Source of the DNA: Lutraria lutraria
Taxonomy: Eukaryota > Mollusca > Bivalvia > Venerida > Mactridae
Direction: 5' to 3'
Assembly (NCBI GenBank): GCA_964023205.1
Contig: OZ026837.1
Span: 9,528,088 to 9,592,087 of the forward strand
DNA length: 64,000 nt
A model generated the notes under the pieces. That model worked only from the letters and a program-made list of their open reading frames with translations. It did no database searches and was not told where the DNA came from. This document shows positions 31,726-43,929 of the stretch, piece by piece (positions within the stretch are counted from its first letter, which is position 1; each line of letters opens with the position of its first letter). Both the position numbers and the translations under genes were made by a program.

Positions 31726-32832
31726 TTGCATCAAATTGTTAAGTGATATCTAACTGTATTTTCTGCACTTATTTCGTTGTGGGACTAGTGATGTATTTGA
31801 TTTTACCCATGACATAATAAGTTGTATTATTTATAATTACCTACGGTACTTCAATAATCTAGTCATAAATGTTTGGCGGTAGGGTTGTCAGTGTGTATCA
31901 CTAGTATATTAGTTATGTTGCTTGCGTATTCAGCCTTACCGCTGTTTATGAGAAACCTGGTATTGAGGTCACGTGATCTTGATTGTAATGCACTTAAAAT
32001 TCCCCTGAAAAAAAACGTGCGCCGGCCCGCGTTTACAAAGTCAAATGACAAGTATGCATCGCATGTTGTTTTCCTTTGACTTTTATCTGTGACAAATACA
32101 TTGCACCTTAAAATGTTAATCTGTTAATGAAGCTTGTTTAAGCATGCAATTCACACGATCTTCGGTTTACTTTGATCTTTTGCATCACGTAATGTGTTAA
32201 AATGTGTAACACTGATTGTAAACACATTTCTGGGAACGCTAGACCAGTAATGATTCACAAAGACTAGAATGTGTAGAGGTATGTTCGATCCATCCTACAG
32301 ATTCGTGCACGTCCCTTTCAAGTGATATTTGATTATACACCGAACAAAACTTGTACCCAGTATAACTTACGTGACGGTATTTGAATAAGTTGTAAGGGTA
32401 CCTTTATTTGATGATAAAGATGCATTTGTATATTTTTCCTTTATGTTTTGTAGTTATCTAGATTAATTTCGATGTGTGTAATTCTATATTTATATTTACG
32501 TAACATGCAATGTTTACATGCGTATTGAATTTATCAAAAGGCGTGCGGTAATTAATTCGAATGAAAGGATAGCCAATTGAGTAGGACGTCATTGAAAAAA
32601 ATGAATTTGATATTCATTAATTATTGAATGAGACGTGTCTGCATGAATGATCCTGGGGAAAACACACAATTTCGTACTATTATTGCATTTATTTCCGTTT
32701 GTACCAGATATCAATGATTGGCCTAAGTTCGTTGATTTTTTTTACTTTCGGAAAAATGTAGTTTCGGATTAATCCATAACCATACTAGTACATGTATTCG
32801 GGGATAAACCCGTAACTCGTAGGCTCTGTAAT
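31726..32832. other. gene-free stretch
   Basis: No gene, RNA or repeat recognised. Confidence 0.4.
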
Positions 32833-32920
32833 ATATATCGAGGGCTCAGCGCAACACTGTCGTAACTTGTTCTTATTTCCATATGAGTTACGACACTGTT
32901 GCGTTGAACCCTCGATATAC
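32833..32920. repeat. foldback hairpin (MITE-like)
   Basis: Arms 32833-32866 and 32887-32920 (CGAGGGCTCAGCGCAACACT and its near-perfect complement) enclose a ~20-base loop. Three mismatches in about 33 positions by eye. Confidence 0.75.
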
Positions 32921-34479
32921 ATAATGTATCATGCTCTATGGCAGTTTTTTAAATAGAATCATTGAGGTCTTATTTAAATGGTATGCTGATTCCCAATTAA
33001 TGAAATTAATACTTTTATCATTGATTATGACTGTATAACATAATTTGCATGACTTGATACTGACTGATGAATACAAAATCGATAATGATTTAACTGCTGT
33101 GGATTTCGGACAATTATTTGTACATTAAATAAGACTACTTCCTTTGGCGGTTTTTTTTTAAAGTAAATATTGAACGAACTTTAACATACACTTCTTTATT
33201 TCTCTTCTAAGTTGGGGAATTACCTTAATTTTTATTTATGTATGAGTTGTTCTTAATCACGTAAAATGTTAACTCATGATAACGATATCTGACCGTTTTT
33301 CAGTCGCCCACATTATCAATTCATACATTCATACACATTTTTTACGTGTTGACGATTATTTCATCCACAAATAAATATGATAACTTGATATTAATAACAT
33401 GATAAAAATGTCCATAGTGTGTTGCTTAAACTATTTGTAATTAAAATGCATAATAAAATAAAATGTTTTGACTCGTTTTATTTTTTATGATCTTGTTTCC
33501 TGAGTATGAATCATATTAAAACCACGTGACCTCGTTTATCTTGTCAGAGTGTAAAAAGTTGGCCAAACAGGTAAACCGTCGGGTAAAGAGGTTGCAATAT
33601 GATAGGAAAGCAGATAATAATAAATAAATGTAAGTGCTACGGTACCCTTACACTTCATGTAGGAAGAAAATATGTTTTATGTACATGGATAAAGTTATTT
33701 GTTATAAATCATGTGTAATTAATTCATAACTAATTGACTGAGGTTAATGATTGATATTGTTACAAGACGTAAAATGAATAATTTTGAAAGCATTAATGGT
33801 TTCATCAATTTCCTTTCATTGTTATAACATAGAAATGTCATATATACTTCTATCCTGATCTAGAAAAAATACGTCCCAGTACAATATCTAAAGAAATTTT
33901 AAGAAGGGCGACAACTCTTATTTTTTTCAATTTGTCGTAAAAGGTAACTATCAAAGAAATACTGAAAATAGTGCAATACTTTTTTGTAACATTAACACTT
34001 TTATGTAGCATTGAGCAAAAACGTCAGAAAAAATGGGAGATAGGATTCTCATATCTTATAGCTCATTGTAATTACATCCTGTATGTTTGATAAATACGTG
34101 TGATATTATGGTTTATATACATGTGCGTTAACAGCTTAATTGTAAATGTGTTGACTATTTTATTCTCATGTATGCTAAGCGATTGTGGATATTTCTATTA
34201 TTACTTTTACTGACATTGATGTTAAAGTTATGTGGTGCGGAAAACTGTCGTCGCAGATTACAATTTTTGTATTATTTCATTGGCTTTGTAATATAAAGCC
34301 TTATATATGTCCACTTTAAATGTCAGTAAAAAATCAGGGAAGTCTAACCAATTAACATTTTATAAGAACTAATACGCGCAATGAGATACATAGCAATCGA
34401 GGCTTCCATAGACATAAGTTATGAATTCCAATTAGGATTATCTCCCTTTGTTCAATGTTCAAGTAATGAGAATGCCGTG
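32921..34479. other. gene-free AT-rich stretch
   Basis: Nothing recognised on either strand. Confidence 0.4.
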
Positions 34480-34660
34480 CAATGTCTCCAAAGTAACACT
34501 ATTTGAGACTTGCAAATTTATGTCGTTGTTGAGAGGTTGTTGCTCTAGAGAGGTCAGATTAATAGTTTAGTCATGTCGTGAGAAAAGAAATCCTGTTGTT
34601 GAAGTGAGGATGTTGCCCATGAGAGAGTCGCTCTTGAGAGATTGTACTGTAATGATCATC
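34480..34660. repeat. dispersed repeat copy (pair with 37610-37720)
   Basis: Shares CTCCAAAG..AAC and GTTGTTGAGAGGTTGTTGCT followed by CTAGAGAG with 37626-37682. This resembles the abundant molluscan repeat type built around CAACCTCTC/GAGAGGTTG inverted motifs. Confidence 0.45.
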
Positions 34661-34784
34661 AGAAGCCTGTTGGTCCACAGCCAGCATTGCCCAAATATGG
34701 TAATAATTTACGGAAGGATACGGAAAGATCCTGACCGACTCGGAACTTTTCGCCGGGAATTTATGGAAAGCTCTTTCTTGTTGC

Positions 34785-34885
34785 TGACCTGAAACCACAA
34801 AACCAAAATTTGTAAATCTACACATACTAGTATGCCTGAGGTGTATTTCTCGGTTATTGAAATGCCTGACTAGTTATGATTGTAT
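34785..34885. repeat. dispersed repeat copy (pair with 10126-10225)
   Basis: Same orientation and order of motifs as at 10126: ACCAAAATTTGTAAATCTAC, then GTATTTCTCGGTTATTGAAA, then a TAGTTATGATTG end. Confidence 0.5.
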
Positions 34886-36030
34886 TAAGGAAGTGATTCT
34901 TTTAGAACTGTTATGTGATATAGAACCTCAGTTGTAAGAACGTTGTAATGTAGGCAATGTGCTTAGCTGCTCAGATTTCAGCAGTTTAACCCCTCCGATG
35001 GAATTCATGAAATGATGAATTTTTCATCAACTACTCTTGTCCAATTCATGAATAGTTTATGAATAGTTTATGAATACGGTTGTTCATGAAGTACAACTAA
35101 CTATTTGACAGGGGATGTTACTTTAAATCATGTGACATACTTGAAAGTCTGGAAAGTAATAAGTCAGGGAAGGAGACTGGGATCCGGGCAGACTATGAAC
35201 TTTTCGGAAACCATGTGCACTCTTCATTTCGGAGTCGTACTGTATGCCATTGATGAAAGGTCACTACAGTACTGCTCTGTGCATATCCTAACGCTAAGCA
35301 GCTTTTCACATAGTACTTGGTGTCTCAGTTGATTGAAAAATTAACGATTTGTTGCATTTTTTGAAATTTTCGCGCTTGTGAAGTACCATTTTCTTTCAAT
35401 ATCATCGTCGTAATTTATTTCCGTCATACGTTTTTGCGAGTGTTATCGGTCTGCAGACGGAATTATATTCGTGCCCTAGTGGCAGGTCATTCGAACATTC
35501 GTTGCATGCAGGATGTTGATAAATCTATGAAGTTTTTGTCCGTCTCAGGTAAGAATTTTGCTGACACTGTTACAAAAAACGACAGATTACCTATGCATGA
35601 TAGTCAGTATTTGTACCTCGGAACAGAACATTGCAGAATGATCATAGTGACAATTACTGGCACTGAAATAACTTATCCTACCTTATTCAATAATCTTAAA
35701 TCATGCTAACTCAATTTCATAGCTGCAGCCCATTTATTTATTGTGGCTTGTCCAGAAAGGGTGACAGCTAGTATCAGAATTAGAACTATTCTAATTTGAT
35801 TAAAGAATGATTTAAGCTTGTCCACTGAAATTTCTAGACATTTACCAGCTGCGTTAAAACTCTAGCGAACCGTGTGTGACTAAACTTGGAATCCTAGAGC
35901 TAGGGTGAAGCAAAGGCTGTATTAGTCAAGAGAACCAGTGGTGGTCGCTATTAATCACTTCGAATAAAAAGGAAGGAGGAATGTAGCAGTGTTGTTGATT
36001 GTATTATAAATTGGCTGGGATATTCACCAG
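34886..36030. other. gene-free stretch
   Basis: Frames of 75 and 91 codons (35105-35332, 35434-35709) were inspected and show no domain, signal peptide or splice context, so they are not called. Confidence 0.35.
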
Positions 36031-36101
36031 CCCAATTAGCTCTGTTGGTAGAGCATTTGACTTGCAAGCTGGAAGTCATGGGTTCGAGCCCAACATCGGG
36101 A
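36031..36101 (+). tRNA. tRNA-Ala(TGC)-like gene, probably a pseudogene or SINE head
   Basis: 71 bases with a good A box (TAGCTCTGTTGGTAGAGC, a perfect D-arm with GCTC/GAGC), a CTTGCAA loop placing TGC at the anticodon, and a perfect B box and T-arm (TGGGTTCGAGCCCA). The acceptor strands CCCAAT/ATCGGG pair with one mismatch. The anticodon stem (TTTGA/GCTGG) pairs poorly, which argues against a functional tRNA. No CCA is encoded, as expected for a eukaryote. Confidence 0.45.
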
Positions 36102-37609
36102 ACAATATGTCCTCCTCCTATTCCATGACCATAAATTTACTTAGGCTTTTGTCCATATCAAATCTAGATGCTAGGTACACCCGTGACAAGATCAGGTGAA
36201 GTCAATTATGAATGAGGTCAACTACAAACGAGTATATCTTTTCCTGGGTTCTAAAATACATGTACATGTACTAGTTTTGATAATATTGAAATTATTACGG
36301 ATCTAAAGCCAAAATCGTCGACACCTTCCTACATTTCCCACCTTGCTATTTCATTGCGATTCTGAAACGGCAAAGGTCACGGAATCATAATATTTGAACG
36401 TTTCAGTCAATGCGACGATCTTGTTAATTTTACGCTTGAGTAGAATGTTCCCGGATTATCCTTTTTAACCGCAATAAATTCAATATTATCAAAACTAGTA
36501 CATGTATTTCTATACTATGATGTCAACCGGTGCTATAGCCTATAATGCATATTACATCTTACTTGTATAATTGTCAAGTATAATTTGATAGCGGGATAAT
36601 TCCACAATGATATATTAACACTCATTGAGTAACGGCACGTGTTGGCTCCATCACATTTGCGAGGGCTCTTACACATTGCCGATGGCTCCAGCACGTTGTC
36701 GATGGCTCAATCACATTTGCAAAAATATGAGTTTTTCGTTTAATGCGAAATCTGTGAACTATTTTGTGCTGAGGCAAAGGGGAAGTTGGGACAATGATGC
36801 ATGCACGATTAAATGGACCAGCATCCACCTTACGGAAGAGAAATCACTCCAGATGTGTCTTCTCGTAGAAGAAAACACACGAGCTGATAATTTCTAAAAG
36901 TTCTAGCAACGTCATTTTGGGGTATTTCTGGTCGTAATTACATGCAAAATGACGAAAAAAATGTTCTAGATGGCATAGCATTCTTCGATTTTTGAAAAAC
37001 AAGCGTGTGCTTTAAAAACGGATATTTTTATAAAATGTCGATGGCTTATATTTAGCAGATCACAAACATGTGAAAGAGCCATCGTTTAGTAGGGGTGCAC
37101 AATGTATGCTATATCTGAATACATGTACTTGTATATTTATATTATTTTCCTTTTCATGTACTTCGCGATTTACATGGATCCAGAGTCGTATTGCTTCTTA
37201 TAATCAAGCATATGTAAGTCCTTGACAGAGCAAATGTTGTATTTGTTTTATCACAAGATAGGGTTTTAAACATAGGTGTTCCACACAACAAATAAGACAC
37301 TGCAGGCACTCATGTTAGATAGAAAAATATCCACAATAAATGAAACAAGACGTTGAAGTCTAATGTTTGCTTGAGACCAAATCACCATATATAGACTTCT
37401 CTTGTTGTCTGAGACACAAAAACACACGCTTCGAATGTGGGTCATTCGAGTGACGTTTTACCCTCACAGTGCATGTCAAGATCCTATTATAACAGATCCC
37501 GCTTTAATATTTGCGCACCTGTAACATGCACACCTAGCATCCTATGGCCGTCCACCTGTAAACACGTCATGCATATTGATACCACATGCTCCGACCCACT
37601 GTATGAACA
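36102..37609. other. gene-free stretch
   Basis: A short local repeat around 36640-36720 (GGCTCCATCACATTTGCGAG and variants) is the only structure seen. Confidence 0.35.
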
Positions 37610-37720
37610 TTTAGATACAGTGCAACCTCTCCAAAGCAACAGCGTTCGGTTATGTTGTTGTTGAGAGGATGTTGCTCTGGAGAGATTAAGTTAATATATA
37701 GTTAAATCATGCTGTGGGGT
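37610..37720. repeat. dispersed repeat copy (pair with 34480-34660)
   Basis: ATACAGTGCAACCTCTCCAA and GTTGTTGAGAGGATGTTGCT match the copy at 34480. CAACCTCTC and GAGAGG form inverted motifs. Confidence 0.45.
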
Positions 37721-38784
37721 AAATCGTGCTGAAGGGAGATGGTTACTCAATAGAGGGTTTTGCTGTAAGTCAACATCTCCATCTTTAAATGATCAACATA
37801 TTTGTGGTATAAAAGTCTAATCACAATTTTAATCGACCATATACAGAATTTTACCGTTTAAACGGAGACTAATCGGATATAACGAATACCCCGAATTGCC
37901 TCCCTTGTGTGTTATAATTTGTATGCAGATGAACTGCAGAGTTCTTATAATAAGTATGCATCAGTTTGATATAAAAATAGTTTATTCGTAATCAGTAAGC
38001 GCTGGCTGGCCAATGTGGACATACATCAGTGGAATTACAATGACGTCGGATTTTGGCAGGCAATGGTTAAGACGAGATACATACATGCACAGATTCGAAC
38101 AAATACTGCATTATACAAGTACATTGGGATAATAAATTTTCCACTATCCTTTTTAAAAGTTGATACATGAAATACAAGTTAAGTACAGGTATGTAAAAAT
38201 ACACTTTGGCGACGTTCTTATCATTGAGATAGTTATTTGTGTGATTTTACAGAACAACTTAGCGGAGCAGGTGAAAATTAATTGTTTTTATTATTATTAT
38301 TATTCATAATCGGAAAAGTCATCTGGAAACAAACTATTTGGTGATAAAAGTCACGTTAGAAGATATACAATAGTTCGTTAGTTATAACTGAGAAAAGCTA
38401 ACATACGCGGCTTGTCTGGAAATAATAATTCTATTCCTAATGCTAAAAGTCATGACATACAGTGAGAAATTACAAGCTACTGCACATTTTGATAACCCAA
38501 ACCAATTCAGTGCCTTCAGCGCATTGATCTGTGTACTGTCAACTATGTAAAACATCTCATTTTGTAATCTCGCTACTCTCAGAGACAATATGAAGTGTTC
38601 CTGAATTACTTCACTGAATGAAACTAGTTTCAATATGCAGTAAATTTTGTCATATTACATCAACAGTTTTGTGCGGAAGAATACTTCATTATAATACATG
38701 TTAGTTTTACATTTAAATTGCCAAAACCACACCATGCTTTCGAAATCTACAGAATCCAGCAATATATCTTTTACATGTTTTATA
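37721..38784. other. gene-free stretch
   Basis: No gene recognised. A segment near 38500-38640 is distantly similar to 41465-41640 on the other strand (shared AATGCACTGAATTTGTTTGG-type sequence), i.e. another dispersed repeat. Confidence 0.35.
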
Positions 38785-40285
38785 TACTGACGTCAATAAA
38801 AAACGCTATAATGAAAACCGTGAATAACTTTTCTGTTTCTCAAAGTATTCATATCATGACCGACACACCATATAATTATAATTTAGCTCATAACGCGTCT
38901 ATTGAAGCGAAATAAAATGCCCTCTCTGACCCCTATGTTTCCAAGAATGATTAGCTGCACGTTTAGCCCATGCGGCCCGTACGCCATTGTTACCAGGTTA
39001 TGTCAATCGAAAAAAAATCAAATTTATATGCTACAGTTGATTTACAAGTTGAAGTTCAAAAGGAAATTTGTAAATTGAAAGGAATTAAAATGCCGCGATT
39101 AAATAATGAAAATCGAGCACGGGCTTTAGGGATGGTAGAAAGAGGAATTTCACAAACTGACGTCGCTAGGCGATTTGGTGTTGCAAGATGCACTTTTGCT
39201 AGGTTAGTTCAACGCGTAAATACCACTGGGAGCTTAGCAGATAGGCCTCGTTCAGGTGCGCCACGTGTGACATCTGTACGTCAAGACGTTTATATCCGTC
39301 AACGTCACCTGCGTGACCGCTTTACAATGACCCAATCGACTTCTTTCCAAGTTGTCGGTAATCGTGGTCAGACTGTGAGCAGAAATACTGTAAGGAATCG
39401 CTTGAAGGAGCGTGGGATTATCTGCAGAAGACCTCAACGTGGAGCTATTCTTACGGAACGTCACCGTCGTGATCGGCGTCAATGGGCACAGAATAACCTC
39501 CAACGAAACTGGAGAACAGTCGTATTCAGCGATGACTTTCGAATGCTGACGGACGATGTCGCGTGTATAGGCGACGTCATGAAAGGTTCGCACGTAATTG
39601 CATCTTGGAGTATATTTATAACCGCTACGGTGGAGGAGACGTTATGGTGTGGGCAGCCATGAGCCATACTTTTAAGACAGATTGTGTTGTGATTAATGGA
39701 AATATGACAGCACAGCGCTACATAAACCCGGTTTTACGACCCGTATTTCTTCCAATGTTCCGTCAATATCCCGGAATGACCTTCCAACACGATAATGCAC
39801 GTCCTCACGTAGCCCATGTGACAAGAAACCTTCTAAATGGCAACAATATTGATGTTTTGCAATGGCCAGTCAATTCCCCGGACTGCAATCCCATCGAACA
39901 CATGTGGGACGTTCTTGGACGCTGTTTACGTCAGCGTCACCCCCAGCCACAAAACGTTCAGCAATTGACACAAGCTTTACACCAAGAGCGGGCACGTATT
40001 CCACGGTACATGTTGCGTAACTTGTGTGGGTCAATAAGACGAAGAATACAAGAAGTCGTTGCAGGACACGGAGGCCATACTCGATACTGACATTTTGGAC
40101 AGGGCAATGCTTTTGTATCACCATTCTGAACATCTCAATGGCAATAAAAACAAATGAAATTTTGTATACATGTTTGCAAATCTCTTTATATTGGTATTTG
40201 ACAAGGGTTGTAACTGTTACTACCATACCGTTGTAAATATGCATACATAAATACAGGTGTAGCGATTCTTTTTGACGTCAGTGTA
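38785..40285 (+). mobile_element. Tc1/mariner-family DNA transposon
   Basis: Terminal inverted repeats are TACTGACGTCAATAAAAAAC at the left end and TACACTGACGTCAAAAAGAA (minus strand) at the right end, each continuing to CGCTA. Both ends are flanked by TA (38783-38784 and 40286-40287), the expected target-site duplication. The element is about 1.5 kb, the normal size for Tc1, and encloses the transposase at 39090-40090. Confidence 0.85.
39090..40090 (+). pseudogene. Tc1-like transposase, frameshifted
   Basis: The start at 39090 (MPRLNNENRARALGMVERGI) begins two N-terminal helix-turn-helix motifs (ISQTDVARRFGVARCTFARL, then a GRPR-like DRPRSGAPR linker). The first catalytic Asp lies in VVFSDDF. 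Just after it, near 39545-39560, the frame shifts by one position; family similarity resumes in the other frame at YRRRHERF and runs to TGA at 40090. That part holds GGGDVMVWAAM, the second Asp in FQHDNARPH, and SPDCNPIEHMWD with the last catalytic acid, giving DD34E spacing. The C-terminal half is uninterrupted. One indel seems to be the only lesion in a protein of about 330 residues, so the copy is recent but inactive unless the frameshift is a sequence error. Confidence 0.85.
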
Positions 40286-41245
40286 TAAACTGCAAATTCT
40301 ACGATGGATACGACAAGTGATACTATTTTCAACCCCGATGGAAGAGGTGTCACGAAACTATAAGTAGAAAAGGTAATACATAGCTGTAGGAGCTTGCGAT
40401 ACTGCATCTTGTAAAATAAACAAGTTAAACAAAATAAAATCGTTGGGATAGATACATATAATTATTTACAAAGGTACTAGTACATATTTACTACACTAGG
40501 CCGGATGGAAAACGTGTTTAGTTCAGGTCTTTATTTGGGTGAAACATGCTGGAATAACTTACACGTATTCTTGTGTATCTATACTACTAATTTGTCAAGC
40601 ATTTTATTAGATACATGACATTAACAGTTGACCGATTTTTATTGCGCAACATTTGCGCGTGCTTTTCGAGAGGCACGATTTACAGGCTTTATTTGTCCTT
40701 GAATGATTTACATGATTTCTTGTACAATAATTAAAGCGCTGGGAGGACTGTTGCATTGAAGTAAAAATCGTTTGAGCGACTTAAGAATGGTAATGAACAC
40801 CTGTCCGCCTTTGTCTATAAGAATGATTTTCATATAATTATTTTCGTCGAAATCCATTCTGAGCTAGTTTAGTTTACAGTTTCGTTTATTTCCAAAAAAA
40901 GATGTACATGCAAAACGATACCTGATACCACTTTTTGGTAAAAATTTAGGACCTTTTTGCATAAAACAGACCATTTCCCACCTGATTAACTCCACTCTAG
41001 CCATGTATTCTCCTGTTTCAGAGTTAAAAATGGTATTTTGTAAATGCAAGATTGGTCTAACTCATCATTGGACTAAGGCCATTTCTTGCACAAACTTGAC
41101 ACAACTGATGTTATGAAAATCGTTTGCGTGCGTGCCTTACCAATTTGTGTTTTTTTTCTCCCAATTTTTAGCGATAAATTGGTAATAGATCCAGCTATTA
41201 TGTATTTATTATGTTTAACTTACATTTTATTTATTGCTTCGACTA
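40286..41245. other. gene-free stretch
   Basis: No gene or RNA recognised. Confidence 0.4.
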
Positions 41246-41273
41246 GTTTCGACTACACAATAGTCTTCATCAG
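41246..41273 (-). other. CTGATGA-stem-GAAAC motif (hammerhead-like)
   Basis: On the minus strand CTGATGA is followed by A, a perfect 5-bp stem GACTA/TAGTC around TTGTG, and GAAAC. This has the order of hammerhead core boxes around stem II, but with one extra base before the stem. Such CTGATGAAG-stem-CGAAAC motifs are common in animal repeats and most are not ribozymes. Flanking stem I and III pairings were not found. Confidence 0.35.
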
Positions 41274-41670
41274 GGATCAAAAGTAGGAGATGTATATTGC
41301 ATGATTCAGTTGATTTTGAAAGCATGGGAAATATTTTGGCAATTTAGACTGCAAAACTAGTAAGTATAATAATTAGAAATTCCCCGCACAAAAATTTTAA
41401 TCATAAACTGTTGAGGTAACCAATTTTACTACTTAATGGAAATTACTTTATTTAGTTAAGTAGTTCTGGAACACTGTATTGTCTCTGAGAGTAGTGAGAT
41501 AATATCATGGCACAAGGTCAGAAGTTCAGTATACAGAATAACAAATGTTTAATATAGTTTACATATTAACAGTATAAACATCAAAGCTCTGAATGCACTG
41601 AATTTGTTTGGGTTTTCAAAATGTGTATTAGCTTGTAATTTCTCACCGTATGTCATGATTTTATCATTAC

Positions 41671-41883
41671 ACGACAAAGTCGACTTTTTCGCATTGTCAC
41701 ATTGTTGCATTTTCGCGTTCCGTTTGTACAAGCGCATGCGCACCAACTTGTATAAGGTTCATGTAAACTACCTGCGCATGCGTAACCGGAACGCAAAGAT
41801 GCGAAAATGCGACAATGCAACAATGCGACAATGCAACAATGCGAAAATGTAACAATGCGAAAAAGTCGACTTTAAATTGTCGT
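41671..41883. repeat. palindromic element, TGCGAAAA/ACAATGCGA-rich
   Basis: Arms begin ACGACAAAGTCGACTTTTTC and end in its near complement (GAAAAAGTCGAC, then GTCGT). A GCATGCGC pair lies near the centre. The right arm has expanded a short ACAATGCGA/ACAATGCAA repeat. Confidence 0.7.
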
Positions 41884-41897
41884 GTTTACGCAATGTT

Positions 41898-42035
41898 GTA
41901 TTTTCGCCACGAAAAAGCGAAGATACGACAGATGTAAGGCGAAAACACGACACATTTTTGGTGTCGTATTGTCGTCCTTCATCTGTCGTATTTTCGCATT
42001 TTCGCTTTGTTGTGGCGAAAAGGCGAAAATACGAC
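41898..42035. repeat. second palindromic element adjoining the first
   Basis: Left arm GTATTTTCGCCACGAAAAAG ... CGAAAACACGACAC, right arm GTGTCGTATTGTCG ... GGCGAAAATACGAC, complementary with small gaps around a TTTTTG loop. It shares the CGAAAA/TACGAC vocabulary with the neighbouring palindrome, suggesting one compound foldback element. Confidence 0.65.
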
Positions 42036-42688
42036 ATGGCATAAATCAGCCACCATATTAGGAATAGATTTTTTTTTCCAGGCAAACAGTTAAAATGTGT
42101 ATCTTTTCCTTGGTAATTATGGTTAATTGACGTAAAGATGTCAAATTCTGATTAATAATGGTAACAACACAGGCCTTTAATTATTTAAGGATGAATTTAT
42201 TTAAAATTTTAAACTTCGGTCCCTACAGTACTCTCAGTGCTTTGATTTTTAAATAAAGTAAGATTGAATGTGTATAGAAAGAGTTCTGATGTGTAAGTCT
42301 ACAGCCAATGAGGACATTTGTATTGACCGGTTGCTAGGTACTTTAGAACAAATAGTAAGACTTTGTAGGAACTCGAAAATCTCGTGCTTTTGTAAAAATC
42401 TATATAAATAGTCCCGTCCCAGTCCTCTCAGTCAATTCCAGTACAGCTCGTGGGCTACCAAAGGTAAATATTTACAAATTGATTTTAATGAATCTGAGCA
42501 TAAATGTATGTTCAATTGAGGAATGGGTAATTATTTACTGAAAACCAGTTATAATTTAAAACGCAGCAGCAATAAATATATGCATGCGCGTTTTTTTCTA
42601 ATGTTTCTGTTATTGTGTCATAAATTGTGTCATAATGTAAACTGTATTCTAATTTCATAAACCTCCGTACTTTGATCATTTTTTAGAC
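42036..42688. other. gene-free stretch
   Basis: Nothing recognised. Confidence 0.4.
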
Positions 42689-43496
42689 TTAAGGTGACTC
42701 GTCACAGCACAAATTTGTGAAAAATAGCTACCTGACACTTTTTCTATGCATTCTAAAAAGTGGCGTTGTTCAATAATTACTGAAAGTACATAACTGAAAT
42801 GAGTTTTTATCAATAGCTAATGATTCAATGTACATTTCTGCATCAGTAAAATAACATTTGATGATTAACAAGTATCTATAACTTTCACCTGAACTTATGC
42901 TAATTCCATTTGCCAAAATAATGTAGCATCATATCAAAACTACAATGTCCAACAAAAACTTCAATATGTCTTGAGGGTTTCCATATTCTAAATGTTCATT
43001 ATTAAATGTTTTTTCATGATTAATATCAATTCTTAACACAGACCTCAACATAATTTCACACAGTGAATTTTCTTCCATGTTTGTTTAAGCTAGGGCGCAA
43101 TACATAGTGTAAACACATGTGTGGAGGATTTTTGTAAAACGTGAATATTGAGGACTGTGTTTAGAATTGAAAATAAACATGGAAGAACATTTAAAAGTGA
43201 AAATTTAAAACATGGAAACCCTCAAGACATATTGAAGTTATTGTTGGACGTTGTAGTTTTCATATGATGATACATTATTTTGGCAAATGGAATTAGCATA
43301 AGTTCAGGTGAGAATTATAGATACCAGTCAGTCATCAAATATTATTTTACTGGTGCAGAAATGTACATTCAATCATTAGCTATTGATAAAAACTCATTTC
43401 AGTTATGTACTTTCAGTAATTATTTTACAATGCCACTTTAGGATGCATTGCTAAAATGTCAGATGGCCATTTTGTAGCAACTTCGAATAACCTTAA
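42689..43496. mobile_element. TTAA-flanked long palindromic MITE
   Basis: Starts TTAAGGTGAC and ends AACCTTAA, with TTAA at both extremes. The left arm (to about 43100) and right arm (from about 43110) are reverse complements through almost the full length: for instance CTCAAGACATATTGAAGTTA on the right corresponds to the left segment near 42955. Smaller indels separate the arms. TTAA targeting is characteristic of piggyBac-type transposases, so it is probably a non-autonomous element of that superfamily. No coding capacity. Confidence 0.7.
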
Positions 43497-43929
43497 TATA
43501 GACATAGACTTAATGAGTTTAGTTCTAACTGTATCTCCACTTTGCATATGCATATACGGTGAAAGCAATGCAGTTTAAATATAATACATTTATTTTCATT
43601 CGATTTTTATTGAACAAATCTGTCAATAATATTCGTGCAATGAAAATTATAGATGTATATAGACCATAGTCAGCTACTGTCGATTTTGTCAAATAAAGTA
43701 GGCATGATACTTTTTATCATTCTGGGTAGTTGTATTAGAAATCATCCTAGTAACTCAACATAATTAAAAGTAATTAAAAGTTAATGCAAAGTGAGCATTT
43801 TTATAACTTAAAAATCTAAGTAGTGGCTTTAAAAACCACCAAAAGGGTCGAAGAAGATAATACTTAATTGTTTTCACAATTTACACGGTGAAAGAAATTA
43901 AATTTTCCAAACGAATACAATGAGTACAA
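43497..43929. other. gene-free stretch between palindromes
   Basis: AAAGGGTCG plus a partly matching continuation at 43843 recurs in direct orientation at 45255, outside the other end of the large palindrome, a possible old duplication flanking it. No gene. Confidence 0.35.

Noticed and set aside
35434..35709. 91-codon plus-strand frame
   Set aside because: No recognisable feature, and no supporting exon or promoter.
36031..36101. Functional tRNA-Ala gene
   Set aside because: A and B boxes are good but the anticodon stem pairs poorly, so it is reported only as tRNA-like.
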